A DNA stretch of 38,192 nt, from assembly GCA_037482015.1 (NCBI GenBank), contig JBBFKT010000014.1, forward strand, positions 1-38,192, written 5' to 3'. Within the stretch, counting starts at the first letter, position 1; the number at the start of each line of letters is the position of its first letter. The translations under genes and the position numbers were made by a program. Source of the DNA: Thermodesulforhabdaceae bacterium (GTDB lineage Bacteria; Desulfobacterota; Syntrophobacteria; Syntrophobacterales; Thermodesulforhabdaceae). A model generated the notes under the pieces. It worked only from the letters and a program-made list of their open reading frames with translations, made no database searches and was not told where the DNA came from. This document shows positions 16,274-23,953 of this stretch, in pieces.

Positions 16274-17938
16274 TTAAACGTTTCTCAATACGGCGCCTTT
16301 ACTCCCGGATGTTACCATGGCGGCGTAACGGGCAAGATAACCAGTTTTTATTTTCGGTTCAGGCAGCACCCAGTGAGCTCGACGCTTAGCAAGAGTTTCC
16401 TCATCAACCAGTAGTTCCAGCTTCTTAGCCGGAATATCTATAAGGATTTCATCCCCATCTTCAACGAAAGCAATAGGACCTCCTGCTGCAGCTTCAGGCG
16501 ACACATGACCTATGGCGGCACCTCTTGTGCCTCCGCTAAATCTACCGTCGGTGATGAGAGCGACGTCTTTATCCAGCCCTCGTCCCACAATAGCCGCCGT
16601 AGGAGTAAGCATTTCCTGCATACCTGGACCACCCTTTGGGCCTTCGTAGCGGATTACAACGATTTCACCTGGATTGATAAGTCCTTCCAGAATTGCCGAA
16701 GCCGCCTCGGGTTCACTGTTGAAGACTCGAGCTCGCCCCACTCGCCTGAGCATTTCTGGAGCAACTGCCGACTGCTTCACAACAGCACCTTCGGGAGCAA
16801 GACTCCCGTAAAGGATGGCAATACCGCCTTCGGTATGGTAGGGATTATCAAGTGGTCTGATAACGGAATGATCAACTTCTTTCACAGAAGCGATTATCTC
16901 CGAAACTGTCATTCCGCTCACCGTTTTTAGATGCTCGTGTATGAGCCGCCCTTTTGCCAGTTCCTTCATAACTGCAGGAATTCCACCCGCTCGATTAAGA
17001 TCTTCAAGAAAGTGGGGACCTCCCGGACGTAAAGAACACAGATGAGGTGTGCGCTTGCTGATAGCATTAAAGAGCTCAAGATCAAGTTCTATACCGGCTT
17101 CATGAGCAATAGCAGGGACATGAAGAACAGTATTGGTTGAACATCCCAGAGCCATATCAACAGCAATGGCGTTTTCGAAAGCTTCAAGAGTTGCTATGTC
17201 TCTTGGGAGAAGATTTTCTCTAACCATTTCGACTATTCTCCTGCCAGCCCATTTAGCCAGTCTGATGCGAGCAGCATGAACTGCAGGGATAGTGCCGTTT
17301 CCCGGAAGTCCCAGCCCAAGAGCTTCCGTAAGGCAATTCATGGAATTTGCCGTAAACATACCGGCACAGGAACCACACCCCGGACAGGCTTCATCTTCAA
17401 GAAGTTTCAATTCTTCTTCGGTAATCTTGCCAGCCTTAAAACTTCCAACCGCCTCGAAAACGGAAATTAAATCTACAGGAGTATTGTGAACTCGCCCTGC
17501 CAGCATTGGTCCTCCACTGACAACAATGGAGGGTATGTTAAGGCGAAGAGCTGCCATTAGCATACCAGGGATAATTTTATCGCAGTTAGGAATAAGAGCT
17601 AGCCCGTCGAAGGGATGAGCAGTGGCCATGATTTCAATGGAATCAGCGATCAGTTCACGACTGGCAAGGGAATATTTCATGCCCGTATGATTCATGGCGA
17701 TGCCGTCACAAACTCCGATTACAGGAAATTCTACAGGTGTTCCTCCAGCCATGCGAATGCCGGCTTTAACTGCTTCTGCTATTATATCAAGATGAATATG
17801 CCCCGGGATAATTTCGTTTGCTGCGTTAACTACACCGATAATGGGTCGATTAAGTTCATCGTCAGTGTAACCCATAGCCTTAAAGAGAGAACGATGAGGC
17901 GCCTTCTCAACCCCTTTTTTCATAAGATCACTTCTCAT
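16274..17938 (-). CDS. ilvD: Dihydroxy-acid dehydratase
   Basis: 554 residues, full length. It dehydrates 2,3-dihydroxy-isovalerate and 2,3-dihydroxy-3-methylvalerate in valine/isoleucine synthesis. Fe-S and active-site motifs are visible: [24 protein letters not shown] (Cys 119), [17 protein letters not shown] (Cys 185-191), and [15 protein letters not shown] near the C terminus. The first loop reads IPGHIHLD where many [2Fe-2S] homologues have TPCN, a variant I associate with anaerobe-type enzymes carrying an oxygen-labile cluster (moderate confidence). AAAGGAG lies nine bases before the ATG. It heads a leftward operon and diverges from the cytochrome genes. Confidence 0.96.
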   Translation of the reverse strand: MRSDLMKKGVEKAPHRSLFKAMGYTDDELNRPIIGVVNAANEIIPGHIHLDIIAEAVKAGIRMAGGTPVEFPVIGVCDGIAMNHTGMKYSLASRELIADSIEIMATAHPFDGLALIPNCDKIIPGMLMAALRLNIPSIVVSGGPMLAGRVHNTPVDLISVFEAVGSFKAGKITEEELKLLEDEACPGCGSCAGMFTANSMNCLTEALGLGLPGNGTIPAVHAARIRLAKWAGRRIVEMVRENLLPRDIATLEAFENAIAVDMALGCSTNTVLHVPAIAHEAGIELDLELFNAISKRTPHLCSLRPGGPHFLEDLNRAGGIPAVMKELAKGRLIHEHLKTVSGMTVSEIIASVKEVDHSVIRPLDNPYHTEGGIAILYGSLAPEGAVVKQSAVAPEMLRRVGRARVFNSEPEAASAILEGLINPGEIVVIRYEGPKGGPGMQEMLTPTAAIVGRGLDKDVALITDGRFSGGTRGAAIGHVSPEAAAGGPIAFVEDGDEILIDIPAKKLELLVDEETLAKRRAHWVLPEPKIKTGYLARYAAMVTSGSKGAVLRNV

Positions 17939-18145
17939 GATTCTGGCTCCTTTTCGGTAAGTGAGTTAAGTTCTTAATATCATTAAAGCCTGTTGTAAAT
18001 TCCGCAAAAAATTCTCTATAAAAAACCCTAAAATCTTGAATTCTCGAAATCTTTATAACAGTTTTTCATCAGAACACAACATCAAGGCTGGAACAACTGT
18101 AGAATGTTTGCCTATAAAATCTATTTCGAACATTTTTACTTTTTG

Positions 18146-18172
18146 TTGACCCTCATCTCATCCATGTATTAT
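18146..18172 (+). promoter_or_regulatory. Candidate promoter of the cytochrome operon
   Basis: TTGACC (18146-18151) and TATTAT (18167-18172) are separated by 15 bases; an alternative -35, TTGTTG at 18143-18148, gives 18. The start would be near 18179, leaving a ~39-base leader to the ATG at 18218. That also argues against an in-frame ATG at 18104, which lies upstream of this promoter. I found no FNR-type palindrome in this 279-base divergent region. Confidence 0.45.
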
Positions 18173-18217
18173 TTTGCAAGTTGGTTTCTCTGTTTAACCT
18201 GCAGGGGAGTCCTGATA

Positions 18218-18745
18218 ATGTCTCGCCATGCTAAAAACATTTTTTTGATACTTTTGGGTATAATCATAGCATTCCCGCTCTTTTCAATGACCTATTACAC
18301 AATGGTTCGCACGTCCACCCCTTCCTTTTGCGCTTCATGCCACGAAATTCACTTCGCCTATAACACCTGGAGAACATCCTCCCACGTTAATAACGATTCA
18401 GGGGTTGTTGCTGACTGTATGGACTGCCATCTTTCTGCTCCACAAGATACAATTAATTTCTTCTATTCAAAAACTCTCCATGGTGCAAAAGACATCTTCG
18501 TCCATGTAGTTCAGGGATCGGAACGCTACGACCATAAAAAAGCTAGACAGAAAGCTTATAAATCAATCAAAAATGAGCAGTGTTTGAAATGTCATCGTAA
18601 CATTCTATATCTTCCTGATAAAAGAGGAGCCATGCTTGCTCATAGAACGACTCTGTTTCCCCTAAAAGGTTATGAAAAGAAATGCACCGACTGTCATAAC
18701 AATCTGGTTCATAATGAAAAGAGCATTTACTCCTATCGGCGGTAG
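18218..18745 (+). CDS. Tetraheme cytochrome c, NapC/NrfH (HaoC-like) family quinol dehydrogenase
   Basis: 175 residues. One N-terminal membrane helix (~7-29, IFLILLGIIIAFPLFSMTYY) anchors a periplasmic domain with four CxxCH sites: CASCH (38-42), CMDCH (67-71), CLKCH (122-126) and CTDCH (156-160). Family members oxidise menaquinol and pass electrons to a periplasmic reductase. The partner is almost certainly the octaheme protein encoded 92 bases downstream, as in the HaoC/HaoA pairs of Epsilonproteobacteria. NrfH is the alternative name, but no pentaheme NrfA is present here. I chose ATG 18218 because AGGGGAG lies upstream and the helix then sits at the N terminus; a longer frame from 18104 would add an unlikely extra segment. 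Confidence 0.88.
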   Translation: MSRHAKNIFLILLGIIIAFPLFSMTYYTMVRTSTPSFCASCHEIHFAYNTWRTSSHVNNDSGVVADCMDCHLSAPQDTINFFYSKTLHGAKDIFVHVVQGSERYDHKKARQKAYKSIKNEQCLKCHRNILYLPDKRGAMLAHRTTLFPLKGYEKKCTDCHNNLVHNEKSIYSYRR

Positions 18746-18837
18746 ATCGTAATTTGAAGCTATAAATAAAACGGTAGTTCTTACCAAGCACATCATTGTT
18801 AGTCTTTGAGGGACAAAGGTTTATTTAGGGGGGAATT

Positions 18838-20265
18838 ATGAAAAAAGTTGGTATAGGAATCGTGATTCTATTTGCTATAGCTCTTTCCATAAAGATGGGC
18901 ATGAGCCAGGAAAAGGAGTCCAATCCACCGTCAGAAATTAAAAACTATCCCAAAGTTAAGGAATTTCGCATTGAACGAAGCATGCCAAAGGAAGCCATCG
19001 CCTGTATTGAATGCCATAAACAGGAAAGCCCCGGTATTTTTGCTGATTGGGCTCAGAGTCGGCATGCAAGCGCCAACATCACCTGCTTCGATTGTCACAA
19101 AGCCGAAGAAACCGATCCCGATGTTAGCGTGGATCACTTTAAGCAGTATGAGAGGAGCGACAGGCAGTATGGATCAAAAGAATATAAAGTGCCTGTCTCG
19201 GCTGTGGTAACTCCTAAGGACTGTTCACGATGTCATCCCGACGAAGTTACTCAATACAATCGAAGCAAACATGCAAACACCATAGAAATCATGTGGAAGG
19301 TCGATCCGTGGCTGAAATTCGGTATGAACAGCGAAACGGAGAGAGAATCAGGCTGTTACCACTGCCATGGAACCGTTTTGCGCATAAAGGACGGAAAACT
19401 GGACCCCAAAACATGGCCTAATGTGGGTGTAGGACGCATAAATCTCGATGGAAGTAAAGGAAGCTGCACCAGTTGCCATACAAGACATAGATTCTCCCTG
19501 ATGGAAGCCAGAAAGCCGGAAGCCTGCGGGCAGTGTCACCTTGGTCCCGATCATCCCCAGATTGAGATCTACATGGAATCCAAACATGGAAGCCTTTATA
19601 CCGCCTTCAAAAACGAATACAACTGGAATGCTGCCCCTGGCACATGGACTCCTGGGATTGATTACCGTTCTCCCACCTGCGCATCATGCCATATGTCGGG
19701 AGCTGCCACTGTGCTCACGACTCATGATGTGACCGAACGCCTATCCTGGGAAACTCAGGCAGCCCTCACCGTAAGACCTTCTGATTTTGAACCCTTCCCG
19801 GCGAAGACAAACTGGGAAGTAGAACGAGTCAAAATGAAGACAATATGCATGCAGTGCCATGGAAAAACCTGGGTTGATGACCATTATTCCAAGCTAGATC
19901 GAGTTATCGCTGAATACAATGATGTTTATTACCTTCCCGCAAAGAAAACTCTGGACGAACTTTACTCCCAGGGCATCTTAGACAAAACTCGGTTCTTTGA
20001 TGAACAGCTGGAGGTAGAATTCTACGAACTCTGGCATCATGAAGGGCGGAGAGCAAGAATGGGAGCCGCCATGATGGCACCCGATTATGCATGGTGGCAT
20101 GGTTTTTACGAATGCAAAAAGCGATACAATAACTTCATGGAAGAAGCTCGCCATCTGCTGGAAGCAGGGCAAAAGGCTTACAAAGCCAAAGACTTTCCAA
20201 ATGCTACTGGAAGCACTCAGCCACCTCCAGAAGTTTCGTCTCCCTCAACCAGTGTTCCAAAATAG
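18838..20265 (+). CDS. Octaheme cytochrome c, hydroxylamine oxidoreductase-like (HAO family)
   Basis: 475 residues with an N-terminal signal/anchor (~4-22) and eight CxxCH motifs at Cys 56, 83, 129, 173, 210, 230, 281 and 337; none is CxxCK. SRHASANITCFDCH, ESKHGSLYTAF, TTHDVTERLSW and ELWHHEGRRARMGAAMMAPD resemble HAO-family proteins. By order, heme four (173-177) would be the catalytic one. In HAO of ammonia oxidisers this heme is crosslinked to a tyrosine of the neighbouring subunit; without that crosslink, relatives mainly reduce nitrite or hydroxylamine. The tyrosines near DYAWWHGFYECKKRY (417-430) need alignment to decide. AGGGGGG precedes the ATG. The C terminus is Pro/Ser/Thr-rich. 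It likely works in the periplasm with the upstream quinol cytochrome. Confidence 0.87.
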   Translation: MKKVGIGIVILFAIALSIKMGMSQEKESNPPSEIKNYPKVKEFRIERSMPKEAIACIECHKQESPGIFADWAQSRHASANITCFDCHKAEETDPDVSVDHFKQYERSDRQYGSKEYKVPVSAVVTPKDCSRCHPDEVTQYNRSKHANTIEIMWKVDPWLKFGMNSETERESGCYHCHGTVLRIKDGKLDPKTWPNVGVGRINLDGSKGSCTSCHTRHRFSLMEARKPEACGQCHLGPDHPQIEIYMESKHGSLYTAFKNEYNWNAAPGTWTPGIDYRSPTCASCHMSGAATVLTTHDVTERLSWETQAALTVRPSDFEPFPAKTNWEVERVKMKTICMQCHGKTWVDDHYSKLDRVIAEYNDVYYLPAKKTLDELYSQGILDKTRFFDEQLEVEFYELWHHEGRRARMGAAMMAPDYAWWHGFYECKKRYNNFMEEARHLLEAGQKAYKAKDFPNATGSTQPPPEVSSPSTSVPK

Positions 20266-20286
20266 TTACAAAGAAGCATAGAGACT

Positions 20287-20316
20287 TGTAGGGGTGACGC
20301 ATGCGTCGCCCCTACA
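20287..20316. repeat. 30-base near-perfect palindrome (dispersed REP-like element)
   Basis: TGTAGGGGTGACGC (20287-20300) faces GCGTCGCCCCTACA (20303-20316) around AT, with a single T/G position that would wobble-pair in RNA. I associate the GTAGGGGYGACGC palindrome with multi-copy intergenic repeats in many bacterial genomes. It lies 21 bases after the octaheme gene and may also stabilise or end its mRNA. Confidence 0.65.
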
Positions 20317-20389
20317 TTTATCTTACCTCTGGAAAGGTCTTCCAGGTTGAGTTCCATACTTACGTTTTCTGGGATCTATTTTATTTTGC

Positions 20390-20405
20390 CATCCCGTAAG
20401 GGATG
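20390..20405. terminator. Terminator hairpin between the octaheme gene and malQ
   Basis: CATCCC (20390-20395) and GGGATG (20400-20405) form a short stem with a GTAA loop, followed rightwards by TTTTC and preceded by a T-rich stretch. It lies between convergent genes and sits four bases from the malQ stop. Confidence 0.55.
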
Positions 20406-20408
20406 TTT

Positions 20409-22580
20409 TCAAACACCTTCGACAAAAAATTCTCTTAATTCGCCCACTTTCTGACGAATCTCTTCAAGGCTTTTCCGCAGTCTGATGCGCCAGCAGGGAT
20501 ATTGTATTGTTGTGCCAGGAAGATTTGGTTGATCTTCTTGCCCAATAAGATCATCAAGCTGGAAGGCAACAAACTGAGCATTAGAACGCAAAAGGTAGCG
20601 ATGCACGGCGATCACCAATTCTCTGGATGGCGGCTTAACACTGGAATGAAATTCTTCTTGATGTTCCGGACATTCAAGCCCTTCGGCGAAAAGAGCATCC
20701 AGAATCCTGTGGCGATCATTCATCCGTTCTTCCCGGAGTTTATTTTCAAAAGTTTGATCAATCATCCCCAGATTTGCTCTGGCATCAATATCTCGCTCGG
20801 TCCAGTAACCGACGAATGTGGGTAGATCATGAGTTGTAACCACTGCGATGGCTTTTTCTGGATATTCTTCCGGGCTTTTGAAAGATCCATCATGGCGCCT
20901 TTCAAAATAAAAAACTCTGTAAGACAAAAAGCCTCGCCGGCGCATTTCTTCTCTAACCTCATCCGGCACAGTGCCAAGATCTTCCCCAATCACAGTGCAA
21001 TCATTACGGGCACTTTCAAGCGCAACCAATCTTGCAATATCCTCCATAGGGTAACGCACATAAGCTCCTTGAGATGCCAAAAACCCATCCGGAATCCAGA
21101 AAAGTCTGAAAAATCCCATAACGTGATCTATTCTCAGAATGTCAGCATAGCGCATAACGCTTCGCAGAGTTTCTATAAGCGGTTTATAGCGAGCTTCCTT
21201 AAGCTTATGAGGCACCATCGGGACAACGCCCCATTCCTGCCCTCGGGGATTAAAATCATCGGGAGGCGCACCAATTCTAGCACCAAGAGTATAAACATCG
21301 CGATCGAACCATACATCAAATCCCCCGGCATCAACACTTACCGAAAGATCCAAATAAAGTCGCACAGGGGGATAACCGGCGTAAGCTTTATTTCTAATCG
21401 AGATTAGCTGTTCATGGGCAATAAACTGAAGGTAGCGAAAGAAATCGGCTCGCTCTTCGACATTAGAAATGATCTCATCAGAAATATGCCACTCCCACCA
21501 GGGACTCTGGAATCTCTCTCGAAGAGATTCAAAAATCCCGTATTGCTTTAATGCATCTCCCTGTTCAGCACAAAAAGCTTCAAAAGCCATCGCTCTTGAA
21601 GTTTTGCAAGCGAGATGACGGTTCCTGAAAACATCATAAAGTGCCTGAAATGCCCGATATAAAGATGGAACGACAGTATTATAGTCAATTCTTAGAAGTT
21701 CACGACAGCGGGATACTTGATCCCATACATCAGCGGGAATAGAAGCGCGTGCTTCTTTAAATTCTTCAACATCCTCCACAGAAACATACCAGGGATTCAG
21801 AAACCGCCGGCTAGATGGACTATAAGGGCTTATGTGATGGGAATTTTCGGGAAATAAAAGGTGAAAAGGATTCAAACCGACAAAGCCTGCTCCAAGAGAC
21901 TGCGCAATATCCACAATCTCTTGAAGGTCTCTAAAATTACCAATGCCCCAGTTTTTACCGGATCGTACGGCATACAACTGCACAGCCAAGCCAGCTCGGG
22001 AAAAGGAAGAACCATGAGCATTACACACCGATGCTTGCGAAGGGGCTACAATTACAAGCACTTCTTGTGGGAACTTTTGATTAGACGCCTGAAGAAAGAG
22101 TTTGTAATAACCGGGTGAAAGGACAAGGGGAAGGGTGAATGAACACTCTTTAAGTGCATCCCAGCCAAACGAAGAACTATTACCTGCCAAATCCTGCCAA
22201 ACTTTCAACAATGGATGAACTGAAATTTTAAGATCATCGAGACGAAATCGTCCTTCTCCGACAAAAGTCCCGTCTTCCTTGAAAAGGCTCCATTCCAACT
22301 GGTAGGGAATAAGTTTTTCAAAACAGTTAAAGTGAATAACTAAAGGATCACCTTCATCGAGTGAAACTACTGGTGGAATTTCCCACTGGAGCTTACTGAA
22401 AACCTCCTCAATTTCAGTTCGAACTTTCAACTCATCCGAAGCATCAACTCCCATAGCATTAAGGATTGCAGCCTTGGTCTCTATGGAGGTTTCGTGATGA
22501 GTTCCCCAGATATCCCAGTATCCAGGAAGGATGCCGTAGTAATGTGCAAGAAAGGAAATCATAGTTTGTAGCTGAGCCAT
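20409..22580 (-). CDS. malQ: 4-alpha-glucanotransferase (amylomaltase, GH77)
   Basis: 723 residues, longer than the ~500-residue amylomaltases and like the E. coli-type MalQ with an N-terminal extension (~1-160). The GH77 core starts near GLAVQLYAVRSGKNWGIGNF. Catalytic elements are DILRIDHVMGFFRLFW (nucleophile Asp), VIGEDLGTVPDEV (acid/base Glu) and VVTTHDLPTFVGYW (third Asp). It disproportionates alpha-1,4-glucans, consistent with glycogen or maltodextrin turnover; no other glycogen gene is visible here. The start is uncertain: ATG 22580 or the in-frame ATG six codons later, neither with a good ribosome site. Only 13 bases separate it from the gene upstream, so cotranscription is likely. 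Confidence 0.93.
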   Translation of the reverse strand: MAQLQTMISFLAHYYGILPGYWDIWGTHHETSIETKAAILNAMGVDASDELKVRTEIEEVFSKLQWEIPPVVSLDEGDPLVIHFNCFEKLIPYQLEWSLFKEDGTFVGEGRFRLDDLKISVHPLLKVWQDLAGNSSSFGWDALKECSFTLPLVLSPGYYKLFLQASNQKFPQEVLVIVAPSQASVCNAHGSSFSRAGLAVQLYAVRSGKNWGIGNFRDLQEIVDIAQSLGAGFVGLNPFHLLFPENSHHISPYSPSSRRFLNPWYVSVEDVEEFKEARASIPADVWDQVSRCRELLRIDYNTVVPSLYRAFQALYDVFRNRHLACKTSRAMAFEAFCAEQGDALKQYGIFESLRERFQSPWWEWHISDEIISNVEERADFFRYLQFIAHEQLISIRNKAYAGYPPVRLYLDLSVSVDAGGFDVWFDRDVYTLGARIGAPPDDFNPRGQEWGVVPMVPHKLKEARYKPLIETLRSVMRYADILRIDHVMGFFRLFWIPDGFLASQGAYVRYPMEDIARLVALESARNDCTVIGEDLGTVPDEVREEMRRRGFLSYRVFYFERRHDGSFKSPEEYPEKAIAVVTTHDLPTFVGYWTERDIDARANLGMIDQTFENKLREERMNDRHRILDALFAEGLECPEHQEEFHSSVKPPSRELVIAVHRYLLRSNAQFVAFQLDDLIGQEDQPNLPGTTIQYPCWRIRLRKSLEEIRQKVGELREFFVEGV

Positions 22581-22593
22581 AGCGTATCGCTTA

Positions 22594-23409
22594 TTAGCAA
22601 GCTGTAAGAGAACTATTAGCTGGATAATAACCGTTTGGAACCACGACGCCGGGCCAAACCAGACTCCCGGGTCCTATGAGCACTCCCGGGTTGGTTACGC
22701 TATTACAACCCGTTTCAACGCCGTCACCGAGCACAGCGCCGAACTTATGGAGGTTCGTTGGAATTTCTTCTCCTTCTATGCGAATGGTTACCATGCGGCG
22801 ATTCATTTTCAGATTGGCAAGCTTTGTGCCTGCGCCAAGATTTACACCTTTACCAAGGATGCTATCCCCAACATAGGCAAAGTGGCCAGCCTTTGCGTCA
22901 TCTAAAAATATGGCATTTTTTACTTCCGTCGTGTGACCAACAACGCATCGTTCACCTATTAGCACTCGACCACGTATATAGGCACCCTGCCTGATTTCTG
23001 AGCCATTTCCAATAATCGTTGGACCTTTGATTAAGGCTCCCGGTTCTACAACAACACCATCTCCAAGCCAGATTCTATCATCCCAAAGCACTGCTCCTGC
23101 ATAAATGACTGAAGCCTCGGTTGTTTTTTCGCCATCAATTACAACGCTAAAGGTGTTCTTTGTCGGATCGCCTCCTTTAATTTCAAATCCCTTACGGTAA
23201 ATCCTGCCCTTCCAGAGAACGATAGTTTCAGGCAGAGGTTTCTGAAAACAGCCTATATCTTTAATCGAGCTTTCCCTGCCGTTTACGACTTCAACACATA
23301 TGTCTCTAATGTCCCGGACTATTTCCCATACCAGGCTGTATCGCCTTAGGATATGTCCGCACTTGACGGACGACAAATCGAAAAAAGCCCCTGGCTTAAA
23401 AATATCCAT
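22594..23409 (-). CDS. Left-handed beta-helix (hexapeptide repeat) protein, GlmU acetyltransferase-like
   Basis: 271 residues. After ~90 N-terminal residues without an obvious nucleotidyltransferase motif, hexapeptide repeats run from ~105 to ~265 (GDGVVVEPGALIKGPTIIG, RGRVLIGERCVVGHTTEVKN, LGKGVNLGAGTKLANLKMN, GAVLGDGVETGCNSVTNPGV). The end of this helix resembles the acetyltransferase half of GlmU and archaeal sugar-phosphate nucleotidyltransferases (GAGTKLANLK). It is therefore probably a sugar-phosphate or nucleotide-sugar N-acyltransferase, or a binding relative without the uridylyltransferase domain. GGGAGAG lies upstream of the ATG. It is placed before malQ in the same orientation. Confidence 0.75.
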   Translation of the reverse strand: MDIFKPGAFFDLSSVKCGHILRRYSLVWEIVRDIRDICVEVVNGRESSIKDIGCFQKPLPETIVLWKGRIYRKGFEIKGGDPTKNTFSVVIDGEKTTEASVIYAGAVLWDDRIWLGDGVVVEPGALIKGPTIIGNGSEIRQGAYIRGRVLIGERCVVGHTTEVKNAIFLDDAKAGHFAYVGDSILGKGVNLGAGTKLANLKMNRRMVTIRIEGEEIPTNLHKFGAVLGDGVETGCNSVTNPGVLIGPGSLVWPGVVVPNGYYPANSSLTAC

Positions 23410-23445
23410 GAAAGTCTCTCCCCCACTTTATGAGGCATCCTAAAA

Positions 23446-23892
23446 CTAAGACTTTGCAGACGCCAAAAGCCGACTGTGCTCTATCTTCATACACTTGTTC
23501 ATAACCACCTTGAGCCCAGCCTGGCGCGCCTTTTCCGCCGATTCATTATGAGCAAGCCCGAGCTGCATCCACACAGCACCAGCTCCAACAGAAATAGCTT
23601 CATCAACTATTCCAGGGATGGCTTCAATATTTCTGAAAATATCCACAACATCTATTTTCTCAGGAACCGATTTCAAATCAGGATAACAGGGTTCGCCAAG
23701 AACTTCCTTATACTTCGGATTCACAGGGATAATTTTGTAGCCATGCTCCTTAAGATACTTTGCCACTTTATGACTATCTCGATCTTCATTATGCGAGATA
23801 CCCACAACAGCAACAGTTTTTGCCGACTTCAGAAGTTCTGCCACTTCTTCATCGGGAGGATTGTAATCCGGAATTTCGCATCCCTTCGTCAT
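23446..23892 (-). CDS. CoA-binding domain protein (YccU-like)
   Basis: 148 residues with a Rossmann fold of the CoA-binding family: KTVAVVGISHNEDRDSHKVA near residue 30, YKIIPVNPKYKEVLGEPCYP, and GAGAVWMQLGLAHNESAEKA. Proteins of this size are stand-alone versions of the CoA-binding domain of succinyl-CoA synthetase; their function is unknown. Strong ribosome site AAAGGAGG seven bases before the ATG. It lies between the U32 peptidase gene and the beta-helix protein, all leftward, with short gaps. I see no catalytic His such as in CoA ligases. Confidence 0.85.
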   Translation of the reverse strand: MTKGCEIPDYNPPDEEVAELLKSAKTVAVVGISHNEDRDSHKVAKYLKEHGYKIIPVNPKYKEVLGEPCYPDLKSVPEKIDVVDIFRNIEAIPGIVDEAISVGAGAVWMQLGLAHNESAEKARQAGLKVVMNKCMKIEHSRLLASAKS

Positions 23893-23953
23893 AGCGTGCC
23901 TCCTTTCATGGTTGATCCATGGTTAAAGTCCGGAACCTGTTTCCGCTAACTTT

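Noticed and set aside
18104-18217. In-frame ATG extension of the tetraheme cytochrome
   Set aside because: It lies upstream of the best promoter candidate, and the ATG at 18218 has a good ribosome site directly before the membrane anchor.
18838-20265. NrfA (pentaheme nitrite reductase) or octaheme tetrathionate/nitrite reductase
   Set aside because: Eight CxxCH motifs and no CxxCK; NrfA has five hemes and both families usually carry a Lys-ligated catalytic heme.
23893-23953. CATGG-containing short repeat before the CoA-binding gene
   Set aside because: Only a few bases match and the arms are too short to distinguish from chance.
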